DNA of 64,000 nt. Origin: Phycisphaerales bacterium (lineage in GTDB: Bacteria > Planctomycetota > Phycisphaerae > Phycisphaerales > UBA1924). Every line of letters begins with the position of its first letter. Positions within the stretch are counted from its first letter, which is position 1. The DNA lies in the NCBI GenBank assembly GCA_028289195.1, contig JANQQR010000023.1, positions 248,001-312,000 on the forward strand, written 5' to 3'. Positions 49,390 through 58,706 of the stretch are shown here, one piece after another. Below the pieces are notes generated by a model, which made no database searches, was not told the DNA's origin, and saw only the letters and a program-made list of their open reading frames with translations. The translations under genes and the position numbers were made by a program.

Positions 49390-49549
49390 TTACGTGCATT
49401 GCCGCCGCTGACGGCGGGCGCCCGAAGGGCATTCCCCGACCTGGATCGGGCCCCGAAATGTAGCCTCAGACCGGCTGGTGTCAAGCCCGGCGACCCCGAG
49501 GGCCGGGAGGGGCCATCCCGCTCGCCGCCCGGGGCCGATCGATCCGGCC

Positions 49550-51283
49550 TCAGTAGTCGATATTCGCCCACGGCTCGCCGAGCAGGAAGCCGCCCGCGGC
49601 ATCGGTGACGAACTGCACCGTCGCGTGCTCGTTGCCGGCGTTGATGGTGAAGACGCCTGACGTCGTCGAGTTGCGCACGATCAGGGAGCCCGGGGCGCCG
49701 CCGTCGACGTCGGTGCCGAAGCCGCTGGTGTTGTCGCTCGTGTTGTTGGAGTCGATGCGCGAGTAGTCGCTGTTGACGTAGATGCCGGTGTCGTTCCTCG
49801 CGGCGTTGCAGCCGAACACGTAGACCGACTCGGCGAGCACGTTGATGCCGTTGGCGGAATTCGAGGTCGCCTGGCTGAAGCTCAGCTTGTGCCCGTCTCC
49901 GCCGGAGACGAACTCGTAGCCGTCCGAGCTGTTGGCGAGCGCGCTGCAATTGTGGATCGACGAGCCGGTGCCGCTGATCCGGAATCCGTCCGTGTTGAGC
50001 GTGGCGTTGCAGCCGGTGAATGCGATGCCGGCCGAAGCCGCGGTGAACCCGTTGCCGGTGTTGTTGCTCGAAGTGGTGCCGACGACGGATCCGGGGCCGC
50101 TTGTGAACAACACGCCGTCGCCGCCGTTGTTTGATGCGAGAGAGCCGGAGATCGCTCCGTCGGGGCTCAGGATCGCGATGCCGTCGCCCGCGTTGCCGTG
50201 GGCCACGCAGTTGTTGACCGTGGTGTCGCCGAACAGGGCGAATCCACGCTCGCCGTTGTCGTTGCTGACGCAGTTCATCACGGCCGATGGGCTGGAGAGC
50301 GAGACCCCCGCGAGGGTGTTGTTGCTCGACGTGCAGCCGGTAAGCGCAGTCGCGCCGGCCACCGAGAACCCGAGCCCGCCGTTGAACTCCGCGGCGCAGG
50401 CCTCGAACACCGATCCCGACGCGGACTGGAACCCGTCGAGCGTGTTGTTGAACGCGGCGCAGCCGGTGAACGACGCGCCTCCGGCTGCGCCGTTGTCGAA
50501 GCCGGAGCCGGCGTTGTTCGCTGAGGCGCAGGCGTGCACGGCCGTGCCGTCGCCGGCGAAGATGCCGGCCTCAGCGCCGTTCTGGCGTGCGGTGCAACCG
50601 ATGATCGCGCCGCCGTCACCGGTCAGGATGCCTACCCCGTCGTTGAGGTACACCGAGCATGCGACGATGGAGCTGTTGGGGCCGGCGACGATGCCGCGGG
50701 CGCCGTTGTCGATCGCCGTGCTCTCGCTGACGACGCTATCGGCCCCGACGTCCATGCCGTTGAGGAAGTTGTCGATCGCCTGGCAGCCGCGCACGAGGGA
50801 GCGGTTGCCGGCGTCGAGCCCGGCGCCGCCGTTCTGCACGAAGGTGAGATCGGTGAAGCGGCAGTGCTGCGCGGCCGACCCATCGATGCCGATGCCGCCG
50901 GAGCCCCGGATCGTGCCGTCCTTGATGGTGATGTTGCGGTACGGTGCGAGGATCTGGATGGCGTTTGTGAACAGGAACGGGATCGTACCGTTGCTGATCG
51001 TGAATCCCCGCAGGTCGAGCGTGACGTCGGAGGAGCGCACGGTGATGGCGATCGCGGCCCCGCCGTCGGCGACGATGTTGTCGGTGAGGAAGTAGGACCC
51101 CGGGGAGTTGATGGTGATCGGGATGTCCTGGGGCCGAATCGGCGTGCGGGGCTCGACCTCGTCGAGGGGCAGCATGGTCGGAGCAACCGGCCCGGCGGGC
51201 GGCGCGAGATCGCCGGCGCCCGCAACCATCGACAAGCCAAGCACTACCGCGCCGGCCACGCTCATCTTCGCGATCCTGGACAT
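49550..51283 (-). CDS. Secreted right-handed parallel beta-helix protein
   Basis: A 577-aa protein. The ATG at 51283 has AAAGGGAG upstream; signal peptide MSRIAKMSVAGAVVLGLSMV, cleavage near GAG. About 15 beta-helix turns rich in GNxxDGF, NNT-type asparagine ladders and CxxxxN steps follow. A pectate-lyase-like fold is likely, but no catalytic residues can be picked out. Probably extracellular or cell-surface; carbohydrate binding or cleavage is possible. Two codons-rich Ser/Thr/Asn patterns repeat roughly every 22-24 residues. Confidence 0.8.
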   Translation of the reverse strand: MSRIAKMSVAGAVVLGLSMVAGAGDLAPPAGPVAPTMLPLDEVEPRTPIRPQDIPITINSPGSYFLTDNIVADGGAAIAITVRSSDVTLDLRGFTISNGTIPFLFTNAIQILAPYRNITIKDGTIRGSGGIGIDGSAAQHCRFTDLTFVQNGGAGLDAGNRSLVRGCQAIDNFLNGMDVGADSVVSESTAIDNGARGIVAGPNSSIVACSVYLNDGVGILTGDGGAIIGCTARQNGAEAGIFAGDGTAVHACASANNAGSGFDNGAAGGASFTGCAAFNNTLDGFQSASGSVFEACAAEFNGGLGFSVAGATALTGCTSSNNTLAGVSLSSPSAVMNCVSNDNGERGFALFGDTTVNNCVAHGNAGDGIAILSPDGAISGSLASNNGGDGVLFTSGPGSVVGTTSSNNTGNGFTAASAGIAFTGCNATLNTDGFRISGTGSSIHNCSALANSSDGYEFVSGGDGHKLSFSQATSNSANGINVLAESVYVFGCNAARNDTGIYVNSDYSRIDSNNTSDNTSGFGTDVDGGAPGSLIVRNSTTSGVFTINAGNEHATVQFVTDAAGGFLLGEPWANIDY

Positions 51284-51403
51284 GATTGGCTCCCTTTGGC
51301 CTCGGGGCGGCGGTCTGCAGCCGCGCGTCGGGCCTTTGCTGGAGTATGCCACCGGGATGCGGGATGGGGAGAGGGCTGCGGAATGGCAGGGTTGCGGGCG
51401 TCC

Positions 51404-54253
51404 CTATTTGCCCTCGAACCAGTTTTTGCCCACGAAGCCCTCCACCTTCAAGGGCACGCGAAGCTCCATGGCGGCTTCCATGCGCGCCTCAATCAGAGAC
51501 CGGGCCTCAGCGGCGACGTCCTCCGTCGCCTCGAACACCAGTTCGTCGTGGATCTGCAGCAGCATCTTCACACCGGGGATCTCAGGCGCCCCGCCGCCCC
51601 GCCGATGGGAGGCGTGCTCGCTGAGGCGGGCGTGGAGGTCGACCATCGCCAGCTTGATCAGGTCGGCCGCGGAGCCCTGCACCACGGAATTGATCGCGAC
51701 GCGCTCGGCCATCGAGCGCTCGTTTGGGTTGCGCGACCCGATGCCGCTGACGGCGCGCCGGCGCCCCATCATCGTTTCGACGTAGCCCATGCGCTGCGCC
51801 TGGTCGATGCACTCCTGCAGGAAGGTGGCGATGCCGCTGAAGCGCTTCTTGTAGCTGTCGATGATCTCGGTCGCCTCGGCGTTCTCAATGCCCAAACGAC
51901 GGGCGAGGCCGAAGGGGGTGATGCCGTAGACGATCCCGAAGTTGACCATCTTCGCGCCGTTCCGCTGCTCCTTGGTGACCTTGTCGAGCGCCACGCCGTG
52001 GATCTGCGCGGCAACGGCCGTGTGGATGTCCTGGTCCTCGTCGAACGCCTTGATGAGCTCCGGATCGCGGGAGAGGTGCGCCAGCAGGCGCAGCTCGATC
52101 TGGGAATAGTCGGCGCCGATGAGTACGCTGCCCTCGGGCGCGACGAACGCCTTGCGGATCTCGCGACCGATGTCGGTGCGGATCGGGATGTTCTGCAGGT
52201 TGGGGTCCGACGAGCTGAGCCTGCCGGTCGCGGCGCCGGTCTGGTTGAACGACGAGTGGACGCGCTTCGTTTCCGGGTTGATCTCGTCCTTCAGGGCGCT
52301 GAGGTATGTCCCGACGAGCTTGGTGAGCTGGCGGTACTCGACGATGAGCTGGGGCACCTCGGACTCGACAGCCGGGTCCTGGGCGAGCTTCTCGAGCACC
52401 TCGACATCGGTCGAGAACCCGGTCTTGGTCTTCTTGATCGGCTTGATGCCCAGTCCGGGCGGCTCGGCGTCGGGCGCGTTGAACAGCGCCTGGCTGAGCT
52501 GTTTGGGCGAGTCGGGGTTGAACGGGTGGGGCGAGGCATCGGCGATCGCGGAGCGCAGCTCTTCGATGCGCGTGTTGAGGCGGGCCTCCTGGCGCCCGAG
52601 CTCCTCCGGGTCGACGATGATGCCGTTCCATTCGAGCTCGGCGAGCACCTCGACGAGGGGCATCTCGAGGTCTTCGAACAGCTTCGAGAGCTTCATCGCC
52701 CGTACCTGGGGCGCCATCGTGTCGTGGAGCTGGAGCGAGACGTCTGCGTCTTCCGACGCGTAGGGCGTGGCGCGATCGAGGGTGACCGTGTCGAAGGTGC
52801 GCTGGTGCTTGCCCTTGCCGATGAGCTCGCTGATGGGGATGTTGCTCCGCCCGAGCAGGGCCATCGCGAGATTGTCCATCGAATGGCTGGAGCGGGCCGA
52901 ATCGATGAGGAAGCTCGAGACCATCGAGTCGAAGAGCTTGCCGCCGGCGCCGCGCACCTCGATGCCGCAGCGCCGGAGAACGAGCATGTCGTACTTGAGG
53001 TTGTGGCCGCACTTGGCGCGCTCGGGGTCTTCGAGCAGCGGGCCGATCGCGCCGAGCACCTGCTCCTCGCTGAGGTGCTTCTCTCCCTCGGGGAGCATCG
53101 TGGGGATGTAGAAGCCTGTGCCGGATTCGGCCGAGACGCTGACCCCGCAGAGCTCGGCGCGCATGGGCGAGAGGCTGGTGGTCTCGGTGTCGAAGGCGAA
53201 GACCTCGGCGCCCTTCAGCGTCTTGACGAGCGCGTCGAGGGCCTTTTTGGTCGTAATCGCCTTGTAGTCGCCCTTTGCGGCACGGACCGGCTCGTCGCCG
53301 TCGAGGTGGGAGAAGAGGCCGTCGGCGACCTGTGCCGAGGGCTTGGGCGCCTTGTCTTCGTCGGCAGCGTCCTCGCCCCCCACCATTGCGCGGACGTCTT
53401 CCTGGTAGCGATTGAACCCGAGTTCCTTGAGCACGGGCAGGAGGCGTTCGAGGCCGAACCCGCTGGTCTGTGCGCTGGCGAGGTCGAAGTCGAGGGGCAC
53501 GTCGTGGCGCAGCGTCACCAGGGTCTTGGAGAGCGGGAGGTGCTCGGCCGCGGCACGGATCTTCTCGCCGCGCTTGCCCTTGATCTCGCCCGCGTGCTCG
53601 AGGAGGTTCTCGAGGGTGCCGTACTGCTCGATGAGCTGCGCCGCGGTCTTGGGGCCGACGCCGTCGACGCCCGGCACGTTGTCGACGGTGTCGCCCATGA
53701 GCGCGAGCATGTCGATCACCTGCTCCGGGGTGATCTTCTTCTCTTCCTTGAGGCGATCGACGTCCATCAGGTCTTCGGAGTGGACGTCGAACATCTCGAC
53801 GCGCCCCGCTTCGAGCAGCTGCTGGAGGTCCTTGTCCTTGGAGACGAGGCGGATCCTGACCTCCTCGCCGGCCTCGTCCTTGAGGCGCGTCGCGATGGTC
53901 GCCAGCACATCGTCGGCCTCGAAGCCGGGCACACCGATGACGGGAACGCCCATCTCTTCGAGCACGCTCACGCAGCGCCCGATCTGGGGGCGCAGCGCCT
54001 CGGGCATGGCGTCGCGGTTCTGCTTGTACTCGGGGTACAGCTCGCTGCGGAACGTCTCGGTGTCGCCCCCGACGTCGATCGCCACGGCGACGAAGTCGGG
54101 CTTCAGCTCCCGGAGCATCTTGAGGAACATGCCGACGAAGCCGTAGGTGGCGTTGGTCGGTTCCTTCGTGACCGGCGACGACATGGGCGTGCGGATGGCG
54201 TGGAAGGCGCGGAAGAACTGGGCGTGGCCGTCGATGAGGTAGAGGGTCTTCAC
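51404..54253 (-). CDS. polA: DNA polymerase I
   Basis: A 949-aa protein. I chose the GTG at 54253, which overlaps the TGA of the upstream gene (GTGA). The 5'-nuclease domain runs about residues 1-300 (LYLIDGHAQFFRAFHAI). The 3'-5' exonuclease is complete: FDTETTSL, GHNLKYDML and YASEDAD. Polymerase motif A LIGADYSQIELRLLAHLSRD, motif B RNGAKMVNFGIVYG and motif C LLQIHDELVFEA are intact. So proofreading is expected. Length is near the family norm. Confidence 0.96.
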   Translation of the reverse strand: MKTLYLIDGHAQFFRAFHAIRTPMSSPVTKEPTNATYGFVGMFLKMLRELKPDFVAVAIDVGGDTETFRSELYPEYKQNRDAMPEALRPQIGRCVSVLEEMGVPVIGVPGFEADDVLATIATRLKDEAGEEVRIRLVSKDKDLQQLLEAGRVEMFDVHSEDLMDVDRLKEEKKITPEQVIDMLALMGDTVDNVPGVDGVGPKTAAQLIEQYGTLENLLEHAGEIKGKRGEKIRAAAEHLPLSKTLVTLRHDVPLDFDLASAQTSGFGLERLLPVLKELGFNRYQEDVRAMVGGEDAADEDKAPKPSAQVADGLFSHLDGDEPVRAAKGDYKAITTKKALDALVKTLKGAEVFAFDTETTSLSPMRAELCGVSVSAESGTGFYIPTMLPEGEKHLSEEQVLGAIGPLLEDPERAKCGHNLKYDMLVLRRCGIEVRGAGGKLFDSMVSSFLIDSARSSHSMDNLAMALLGRSNIPISELIGKGKHQRTFDTVTLDRATPYASEDADVSLQLHDTMAPQVRAMKLSKLFEDLEMPLVEVLAELEWNGIIVDPEELGRQEARLNTRIEELRSAIADASPHPFNPDSPKQLSQALFNAPDAEPPGLGIKPIKKTKTGFSTDVEVLEKLAQDPAVESEVPQLIVEYRQLTKLVGTYLSALKDEINPETKRVHSSFNQTGAATGRLSSSDPNLQNIPIRTDIGREIRKAFVAPEGSVLIGADYSQIELRLLAHLSRDPELIKAFDEDQDIHTAVAAQIHGVALDKVTKEQRNGAKMVNFGIVYGITPFGLARRLGIENAEATEIIDSYKKRFSGIATFLQECIDQAQRMGYVETMMGRRRAVSGIGSRNPNERSMAERVAINSVVQGSAADLIKLAMVDLHARLSEHASHRRGGGAPEIPGVKMLLQIHDELVFEATEDVAAEARSLIEARMEAAMELRVPLKVEGFVGKNWFEGK

Positions 54254-55461
54254 GACTCGCTCGCGATGGCGTGCAGTTCTCCCAGCCTCGACTCGTAGGC
54301 GGCGCTCATCTCCACGTCGCGCCTGCCCATCACCGTCTTGGCGACCTCGACGAACTTGCTGAGGCGATAGGCCTGGCGGCGCTCGTCGGTGATCCACTCG
54401 AAGCGCCCGAGGGTGGTCGGGGGCGTGGCCTGGGCGATCATCGCGCCGGTACCGAACACGCTGCCGGTCATGATGCGCGTCATGATGGCGGTCTTGACGT
54501 GGTCGCCGATGATCGCGCCGAGGTACATCATGCCGCTGCGCTCGCGCGGGGCTCCCGGCTCTTCGCAGCAGACGATCTCGCCGTAGGTGTTCAGCAGGTT
54601 GGAATTGGTGGTGCCGGCGCCGAGGTTGGCCCACTCGCCGACCCAAGAATCGCCGAGGTGGCCGTCGTGGGCCTTGTTGGCGTAGCCCTGGAAGATGGTC
54701 CCCCCCACTTCGCCGGCGACCTTGCACACGGGACCGATGGCGGTGTTCGCCTTCACGAGCGTCTTCTCGATGACCGTCGAACCGCGTCCGATGAACGCGG
54801 GGCCGACGATGACGGCGCCGGGTCGCACGACCGCCTCGGGAGCGACCACGACCGGGCCGTTCTCGGCGTCGATCACGACCGAGGGGCTCACCGACGCGCT
54901 CGGGTCGATGCGCACCGCCTCGGGATTGATGATCGTGACGCCGTCGGGAGTCTCGGTCTCGTCGGTCTGGAGCAGCACCGCCAGATCGAAGGCGAGCGCC
55001 TCGTTGCGATGCCGGATCACGTCCCACGGACGATCGAGCAGCATGGCGCCGTCGGCCTCGTAGACCGCCACGTCGTCGGCGAGTTCGTCCTGCTCGAGGA
55101 ACGCAAGGCCCGCTTCGGCGCTGAGCCGGGCGCAGAGCACGGCCCCCGTCGCGCCGTCGACGAGCACCTCGCCCGCGGACTCGGGGATGTCCTCCGGCCC
55201 GAGCAGCACGCAGCGCCCGTTCATGAGCACCATCTCGTCGGAGTCGACCTCGCCCTCGGGGATCTCCACACGCTCGCCGACGAGCTCGGCGACGCCGTCG
55301 AGAGCCGCGAAGCCTCCGAACGAGCAGCCGGCGGCTTCGAGCACCAGCTCGTGTCGCTTCAGCGTGGTGAGCGCCCCGGTGCGCACCTCGAAGGAGGCCC
55401 GGAGGTCGGTCAGGGGCCCCAGATCGGCCCGCCCGTCGTCGAACACGATGCCCAGCGCCAT
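54250..55461 (-). CDS. GlmU-like sugar nucleotidyltransferase (left-handed beta-helix)
   Basis: A 403-aa protein. N-terminal half of the putative sugar nucleotidyltransferase type (NTP_transf_4-like: PLTDLRASFEVRTG, LLDRPWDVIRHRNEAL). The C-terminal half is a left-handed beta-helix with hexapeptide-type repeats (IGRGSTVIEKTLVKANTAIGP, FQGYANKAHDGHLGDSWVG). This fits the GlmU-like proteins of Bacteroidetes and planctomycetes, whose acetyltransferase substrate is unproven. It overlaps polA by 4 nt and is divergent from the HAD phosphatase by 41 nt. Confidence 0.82.
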   Translation of the reverse strand: MALGIVFDDGRADLGPLTDLRASFEVRTGALTTLKRHELVLEAAGCSFGGFAALDGVAELVGERVEIPEGEVDSDEMVLMNGRCVLLGPEDIPESAGEVLVDGATGAVLCARLSAEAGLAFLEQDELADDVAVYEADGAMLLDRPWDVIRHRNEALAFDLAVLLQTDETETPDGVTIINPEAVRIDPSASVSPSVVIDAENGPVVVAPEAVVRPGAVIVGPAFIGRGSTVIEKTLVKANTAIGPVCKVAGEVGGTIFQGYANKAHDGHLGDSWVGEWANLGAGTTNSNLLNTYGEIVCCEEPGAPRERSGMMYLGAIIGDHVKTAIMTRIMTGSVFGTGAMIAQATPPTTLGRFEWITDERRQAYRLSKFVEVAKTVMGRRDVEMSAAYESRLGELHAIASES

Positions 55462-55502
55462 GCGCCGAGTGTACAGGACCGCTCGCCCGCTAGACTCCGC
55501 CC

Positions 55503-56147
55503 ATGGGTTCCGGGCCGGCCATCCTGTTCGACCTCGACGGCGTCCTGGCCGACACCGAGCCGGTGCACGGGCGGGCGATCGACGCGGTCCTGGCGACCAT
55601 GGGCGAGGACGCTCACGAATTCGAGCCCGGTCTGTGCGACGAGGTGATCTTCTCGCGCGCGCTGCCGGGCGCTCCGGCCCCGGAGATCCGCCGGGCGATG
55701 CAAGCCAAGGCCGGTGTATTCATCGACATGATCCGCGAGGACGGTGCGCCGGAATACCCGGGCGTCACCGGGTTGGTCCGGGCACTGGCAGGAGAGGTCC
55801 CGCTGGGCGTGTGCTCGTCGTCGCAGCGCGCCGAGATCGACGCGGTGCTCGAGAGCCTGGGTGTCACGGGGTGCTTCCGCACGATCACCGGGTTCGAAGA
55901 CGTGGAGCGGACCAAGCCCGATCCGCAGCCCTACCGGCTCGCGGCTGCGTCGCTCGGTTTCGAGGCGAGCGGGTGCATCGCCATCGAGGACAGCCCGACG
56001 GGCCTGCGAGCCGCTCTCGACGCGGGATGCCGCACGCTCGCGCTGACGCACACGACGGATCGCGAGCACCTGATCGGTGCGCACCGGATCGTCGGCAGGC
56101 TCGGCGACCTGAGCGCCGAGGAGATCCTCGGGCTGGTCTCGACCTGA
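55503..56147 (+). CDS. HAD-superfamily phosphatase (beta-phosphoglucomutase-like)
   Basis: A 214-aa protein. Motif I FDLDGVLADTEP (D10, D12), motif II CSSSQR, lysine in RTKPDPQPY and motif IV IEDSPTGLRAA are all present, with an alpha-helical cap between motifs I and II. This places it in the subfamily of beta-phosphoglucomutases and small phosphatases. The true substrate is unknown. It ends 3 nt before the M19 dipeptidase stop codon on the other strand. Confidence 0.88.
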   Translation: MGSGPAILFDLDGVLADTEPVHGRAIDAVLATMGEDAHEFEPGLCDEVIFSRALPGAPAPEIRRAMQAKAGVFIDMIREDGAPEYPGVTGLVRALAGEVPLGVCSSSQRAEIDAVLESLGVTGCFRTITGFEDVERTKPDPQPYRLAAASLGFEASGCIAIEDSPTGLRAALDAGCRTLALTHTTDREHLIGAHRIVGRLGDLSAEEILGLVST

Positions 56148-56150
56148 GAC

Positions 56151-57470
56151 TCAGTCGGAGGCTTCGCCGGAGCCGCGTCCCGTGGTCGCGCCGTCGAGTT
56201 CTTCCATGATCGCGTCGGAAGCCGGGCGCTCCTGCTGCAAACGCGCGGCAACGCTTTCGGCCTCTCGCCACACGCGCAGCACGTTCTCCCCGAGCAGGCC
56301 ACGGATCTCGTCGTCGCTCCAGCCGCGCCGGAGCATCTCCACGATCAGGTCGGGGAACGTCGAGACGTCTTCCAGGCCGACGGGCAGCGAGCGGATGCCG
56401 TCGTAGTCGGACCCGATGCCGACGCACGAGGCGCCGGCGACGGCGCGGACGTGATCGATGTGGTCGGCGACGTCGGCGAGCGTGGCCTTGGGGCCGGGGT
56501 TGGCCTCGGCCCATTCGCCGGCGGCTCGGCGGGCGCCCTCGATGTCCCCGGGATTGGCCTCGAGGTATCGGGCCCGCTCGGCGTCGTAGAGTTCGCCGTA
56601 GGCCGCCACGTCTTCGTTGATGTAGGACGGCACAAACGTCACCATCACCACGCCCCGGGTGTCTCGCACGCGCTCGAGCACGTCGTCGGGAACGTTGCGC
56701 GGGTGGTCGGTGAGCGCCTTGCACGACGAGTGGGAGAAGATGACGGGCGCCTCGGAGACGTCGAGGGCGTCGTGCATCGTGGCCTCGGAGACGTGCGAGA
56801 GATCGACGAGCATTCCCAGGCGATTCATCTCGCGGATGACTTCTTTGCCGAACGGGCTGAGCCCATCATTCATCGGATCGTCGGTGGCCGAGTCCGCCCA
56901 GAGCGTGTTCTTGCTGTGGGTGATCGTCATGTAGCGCGCACCGAGCGCGTAGGTCGCCCGGAGCGCACCGAGCGAGTTACCGATGGAGTGGCCGCCCTCC
57001 ATCCCGATCATGGAGGCGATCTTGCCGCTCTTGAAGATGCGTTCGACGTCGTCGGGCGTCAGGGCGATCTCGAGATCGGCCGGGTATCGCGCGGCGAGCC
57101 TGTGCACGAGGTCGATCTGCTCAACGACGGTGCGCACATCGCCCGGCGTGCCGCCCCCGAGGCCGATGGGGATGTAGACGCTCCAGAACTGGGCGCCGAC
57201 GCGTCCGGCGCGCAACCTGGGGATGTCCGTGTGCGTGGGCCTCTCCATGCCGGAGAGATCCTGTGAGATGTCGAGTTCGGCGATCTGGTTATCGACTCGC
57301 CCCCGGAATTGCCACGGCAGGTCGTTGTGCCCGTCGATGAGCGGGGTCTCGCTCATCAGACGCAACGCCCGCTCGCGCAGGGCGCCTTCGTCCTGCTGGG
57401 CGCTGGCCGGGCCGGTCGATGCGAGGATCGCGGCGCACGCCAGGGTGCAGCCGGTGAGCAGTCGGTTCAT
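56151..57470 (-). CDS. Exported membrane dipeptidase (peptidase M19, renal-dipeptidase type)
   Basis: A 439-aa protein. Signal peptide with cleavage at PASAQ. The zinc ligands are H and D in DGHNDLPW, E in GMEGGHSIGN, H in DLSHVSEATM and H in FSHSSCKAL, with D in GIGSDYDGIRS. These match the renal dipeptidase family, which cleaves dipeptides (including D-amino acid and beta-lactam bonds). The N-terminal leader puts it in the periplasm. The last 40 residues are a charged tail. Confidence 0.92.
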   Translation of the reverse strand: MNRLLTGCTLACAAILASTGPASAQQDEGALRERALRLMSETPLIDGHNDLPWQFRGRVDNQIAELDISQDLSGMERPTHTDIPRLRAGRVGAQFWSVYIPIGLGGGTPGDVRTVVEQIDLVHRLAARYPADLEIALTPDDVERIFKSGKIASMIGMEGGHSIGNSLGALRATYALGARYMTITHSKNTLWADSATDDPMNDGLSPFGKEVIREMNRLGMLVDLSHVSEATMHDALDVSEAPVIFSHSSCKALTDHPRNVPDDVLERVRDTRGVVMVTFVPSYINEDVAAYGELYDAERARYLEANPGDIEGARRAAGEWAEANPGPKATLADVADHIDHVRAVAGASCVGIGSDYDGIRSLPVGLEDVSTFPDLIVEMLRRGWSDDEIRGLLGENVLRVWREAESVAARLQQERPASDAIMEELDGATTGRGSGEASD

Positions 57471-57568
57471 AGTGCCGCCTCCGCGTGATCGGACGGGCGC
57501 GCTCGGGCGCGCCGTAACAGGCCGATCATACTCTTGGCGACCAAGGTCGAACGGGGACGATTGGGAGC

Positions 57569-58639
57569 TCAGCCGCCCGAGGCGCTCTCGAACTCGCGGA
57601 GATTCTCGAGCAGCGCATCGCGGAAGTCGCCGCCGGGGGCAAGCTCGACGGCGCGGCGCTGCGTCTCGACGGCGGCCTCGAACTCTCCGCTTTCGAATTG
57701 CACGCGGGCCAGGGTGTCGAGCACGTTGGCGTCGGAGCCCTTGGTCAGCTCGACGGCCCGGCTCGCCATCCTCCCGGCGATCTCGAGATCCCGGTTCTCG
57801 TCGGCGATGCTGTCGCTCGTCGCGATCTGGAACGCGAACGAGCTCAGGTGGATCGCCTGATCCGAGAGCTCCTCGGCGAGCATGCGCTCGGCGAACCTCC
57901 GCGCGAGCTCCGGTTCGGCGTTGCGCTCGAGCAGGAGGTAGTAGTGCAGGCCGGCGACGCTGCCGAACAGCTCCGGGCTCAGGCCGAGCAGTTCCTTCGT
58001 GATCTCAAGCTGACGCGAAACGTTGTCGGCTTCGTACGCCTCCTGGAACTCCTGGCGCAGCACGCGCGACTGCGCCAGTGCGCGGTCTCGGGCTGCCTTC
58101 TCTTCGAGATAGGTATCCAACGAGAACTGACCCGAGACGAGCAGTTCGAGCACGCGATCGAGCCCGTTCATCGGGTGATCGATGAACACGATCCGGCCGG
58201 TGCCGTCGATGACCATCGCCGTGGGGATGCCGGTCACCCGGGCGGGGTTCAGATACGAGTTGACGATGGCGCCGGCTCGGGAGTCCTCTGCGACCCGGTA
58301 CTCGAGGGCCTTGCCCGAGTCCTTACGGCGTGTGAGAAACGAACGAGTCGGGACCATGCCGGGGCGGGGCCAGACGGCCACGCCGACGATGTTGACGCCG
58401 TCGTCGGCGTAGCGACGCTGGAGGTCGTTCAGGTGCGGGATGCTCTGGATGCAGGGGCCGCACCAGGTCGCCCAGAAGTCCAGGACGTAGATCTGTCCCT
58501 CCTGGAACTCGGTGATCTCTTCGCCCTGCAGCCAGGTGACGCCGTTCAGGGGCGGGGCCTGATCGCCCACGCCCAATCCGAACGCCGGGACAGCAAGGAC
58601 GAGTCCGAGAACAAACGAGACGAGAGATCGCCGGTGCAT
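57569..58639 (-). CDS. TlpA-like thiol-disulfide protein with helical repeat tail
   Basis: A 356-aa protein. The ATG at 58639 has AGGAG upstream. Signal peptide MHRRSLVSFVLGLVLAVPAF. Thioredoxin fold with standard CxxC: YVLDFWATWCGPCIQSIP, and cis-proline in VTGIPTAMVIDGTG. The remaining 200 residues are helical, with TPR-like pairs (ELARRFAERM, ANVLDTLARVQFESGEFEAAVETQ). Contrast with the UxxC protein at 39278-39805, which lacks the helical tail. It follows the RND permease by 67 nt. Confidence 0.9.
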   Translation of the reverse strand: MHRRSLVSFVLGLVLAVPAFGLGVGDQAPPLNGVTWLQGEEITEFQEGQIYVLDFWATWCGPCIQSIPHLNDLQRRYADDGVNIVGVAVWPRPGMVPTRSFLTRRKDSGKALEYRVAEDSRAGAIVNSYLNPARVTGIPTAMVIDGTGRIVFIDHPMNGLDRVLELLVSGQFSLDTYLEEKAARDRALAQSRVLRQEFQEAYEADNVSRQLEITKELLGLSPELFGSVAGLHYYLLLERNAEPELARRFAERMLAEELSDQAIHLSSFAFQIATSDSIADENRDLEIAGRMASRAVELTKGSDANVLDTLARVQFESGEFEAAVETQRRAVELAPGGDFRDALLENLREFESASGG

Positions 58640-58706
58640 GGCAGGCTCCTGGTCGGAACGGGATCGAGGCGGGCCGAACTGTAGGCCAACCCCGAGGGCC
58701 GCCCGA

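Noticed and set aside
50534..54298. 1254-codon plus-strand open frame opposite polA
   Set aside because: polA on the other strand has all catalytic motifs. The plus-strand frame is charged low-complexity sequence without a recognisable domain.
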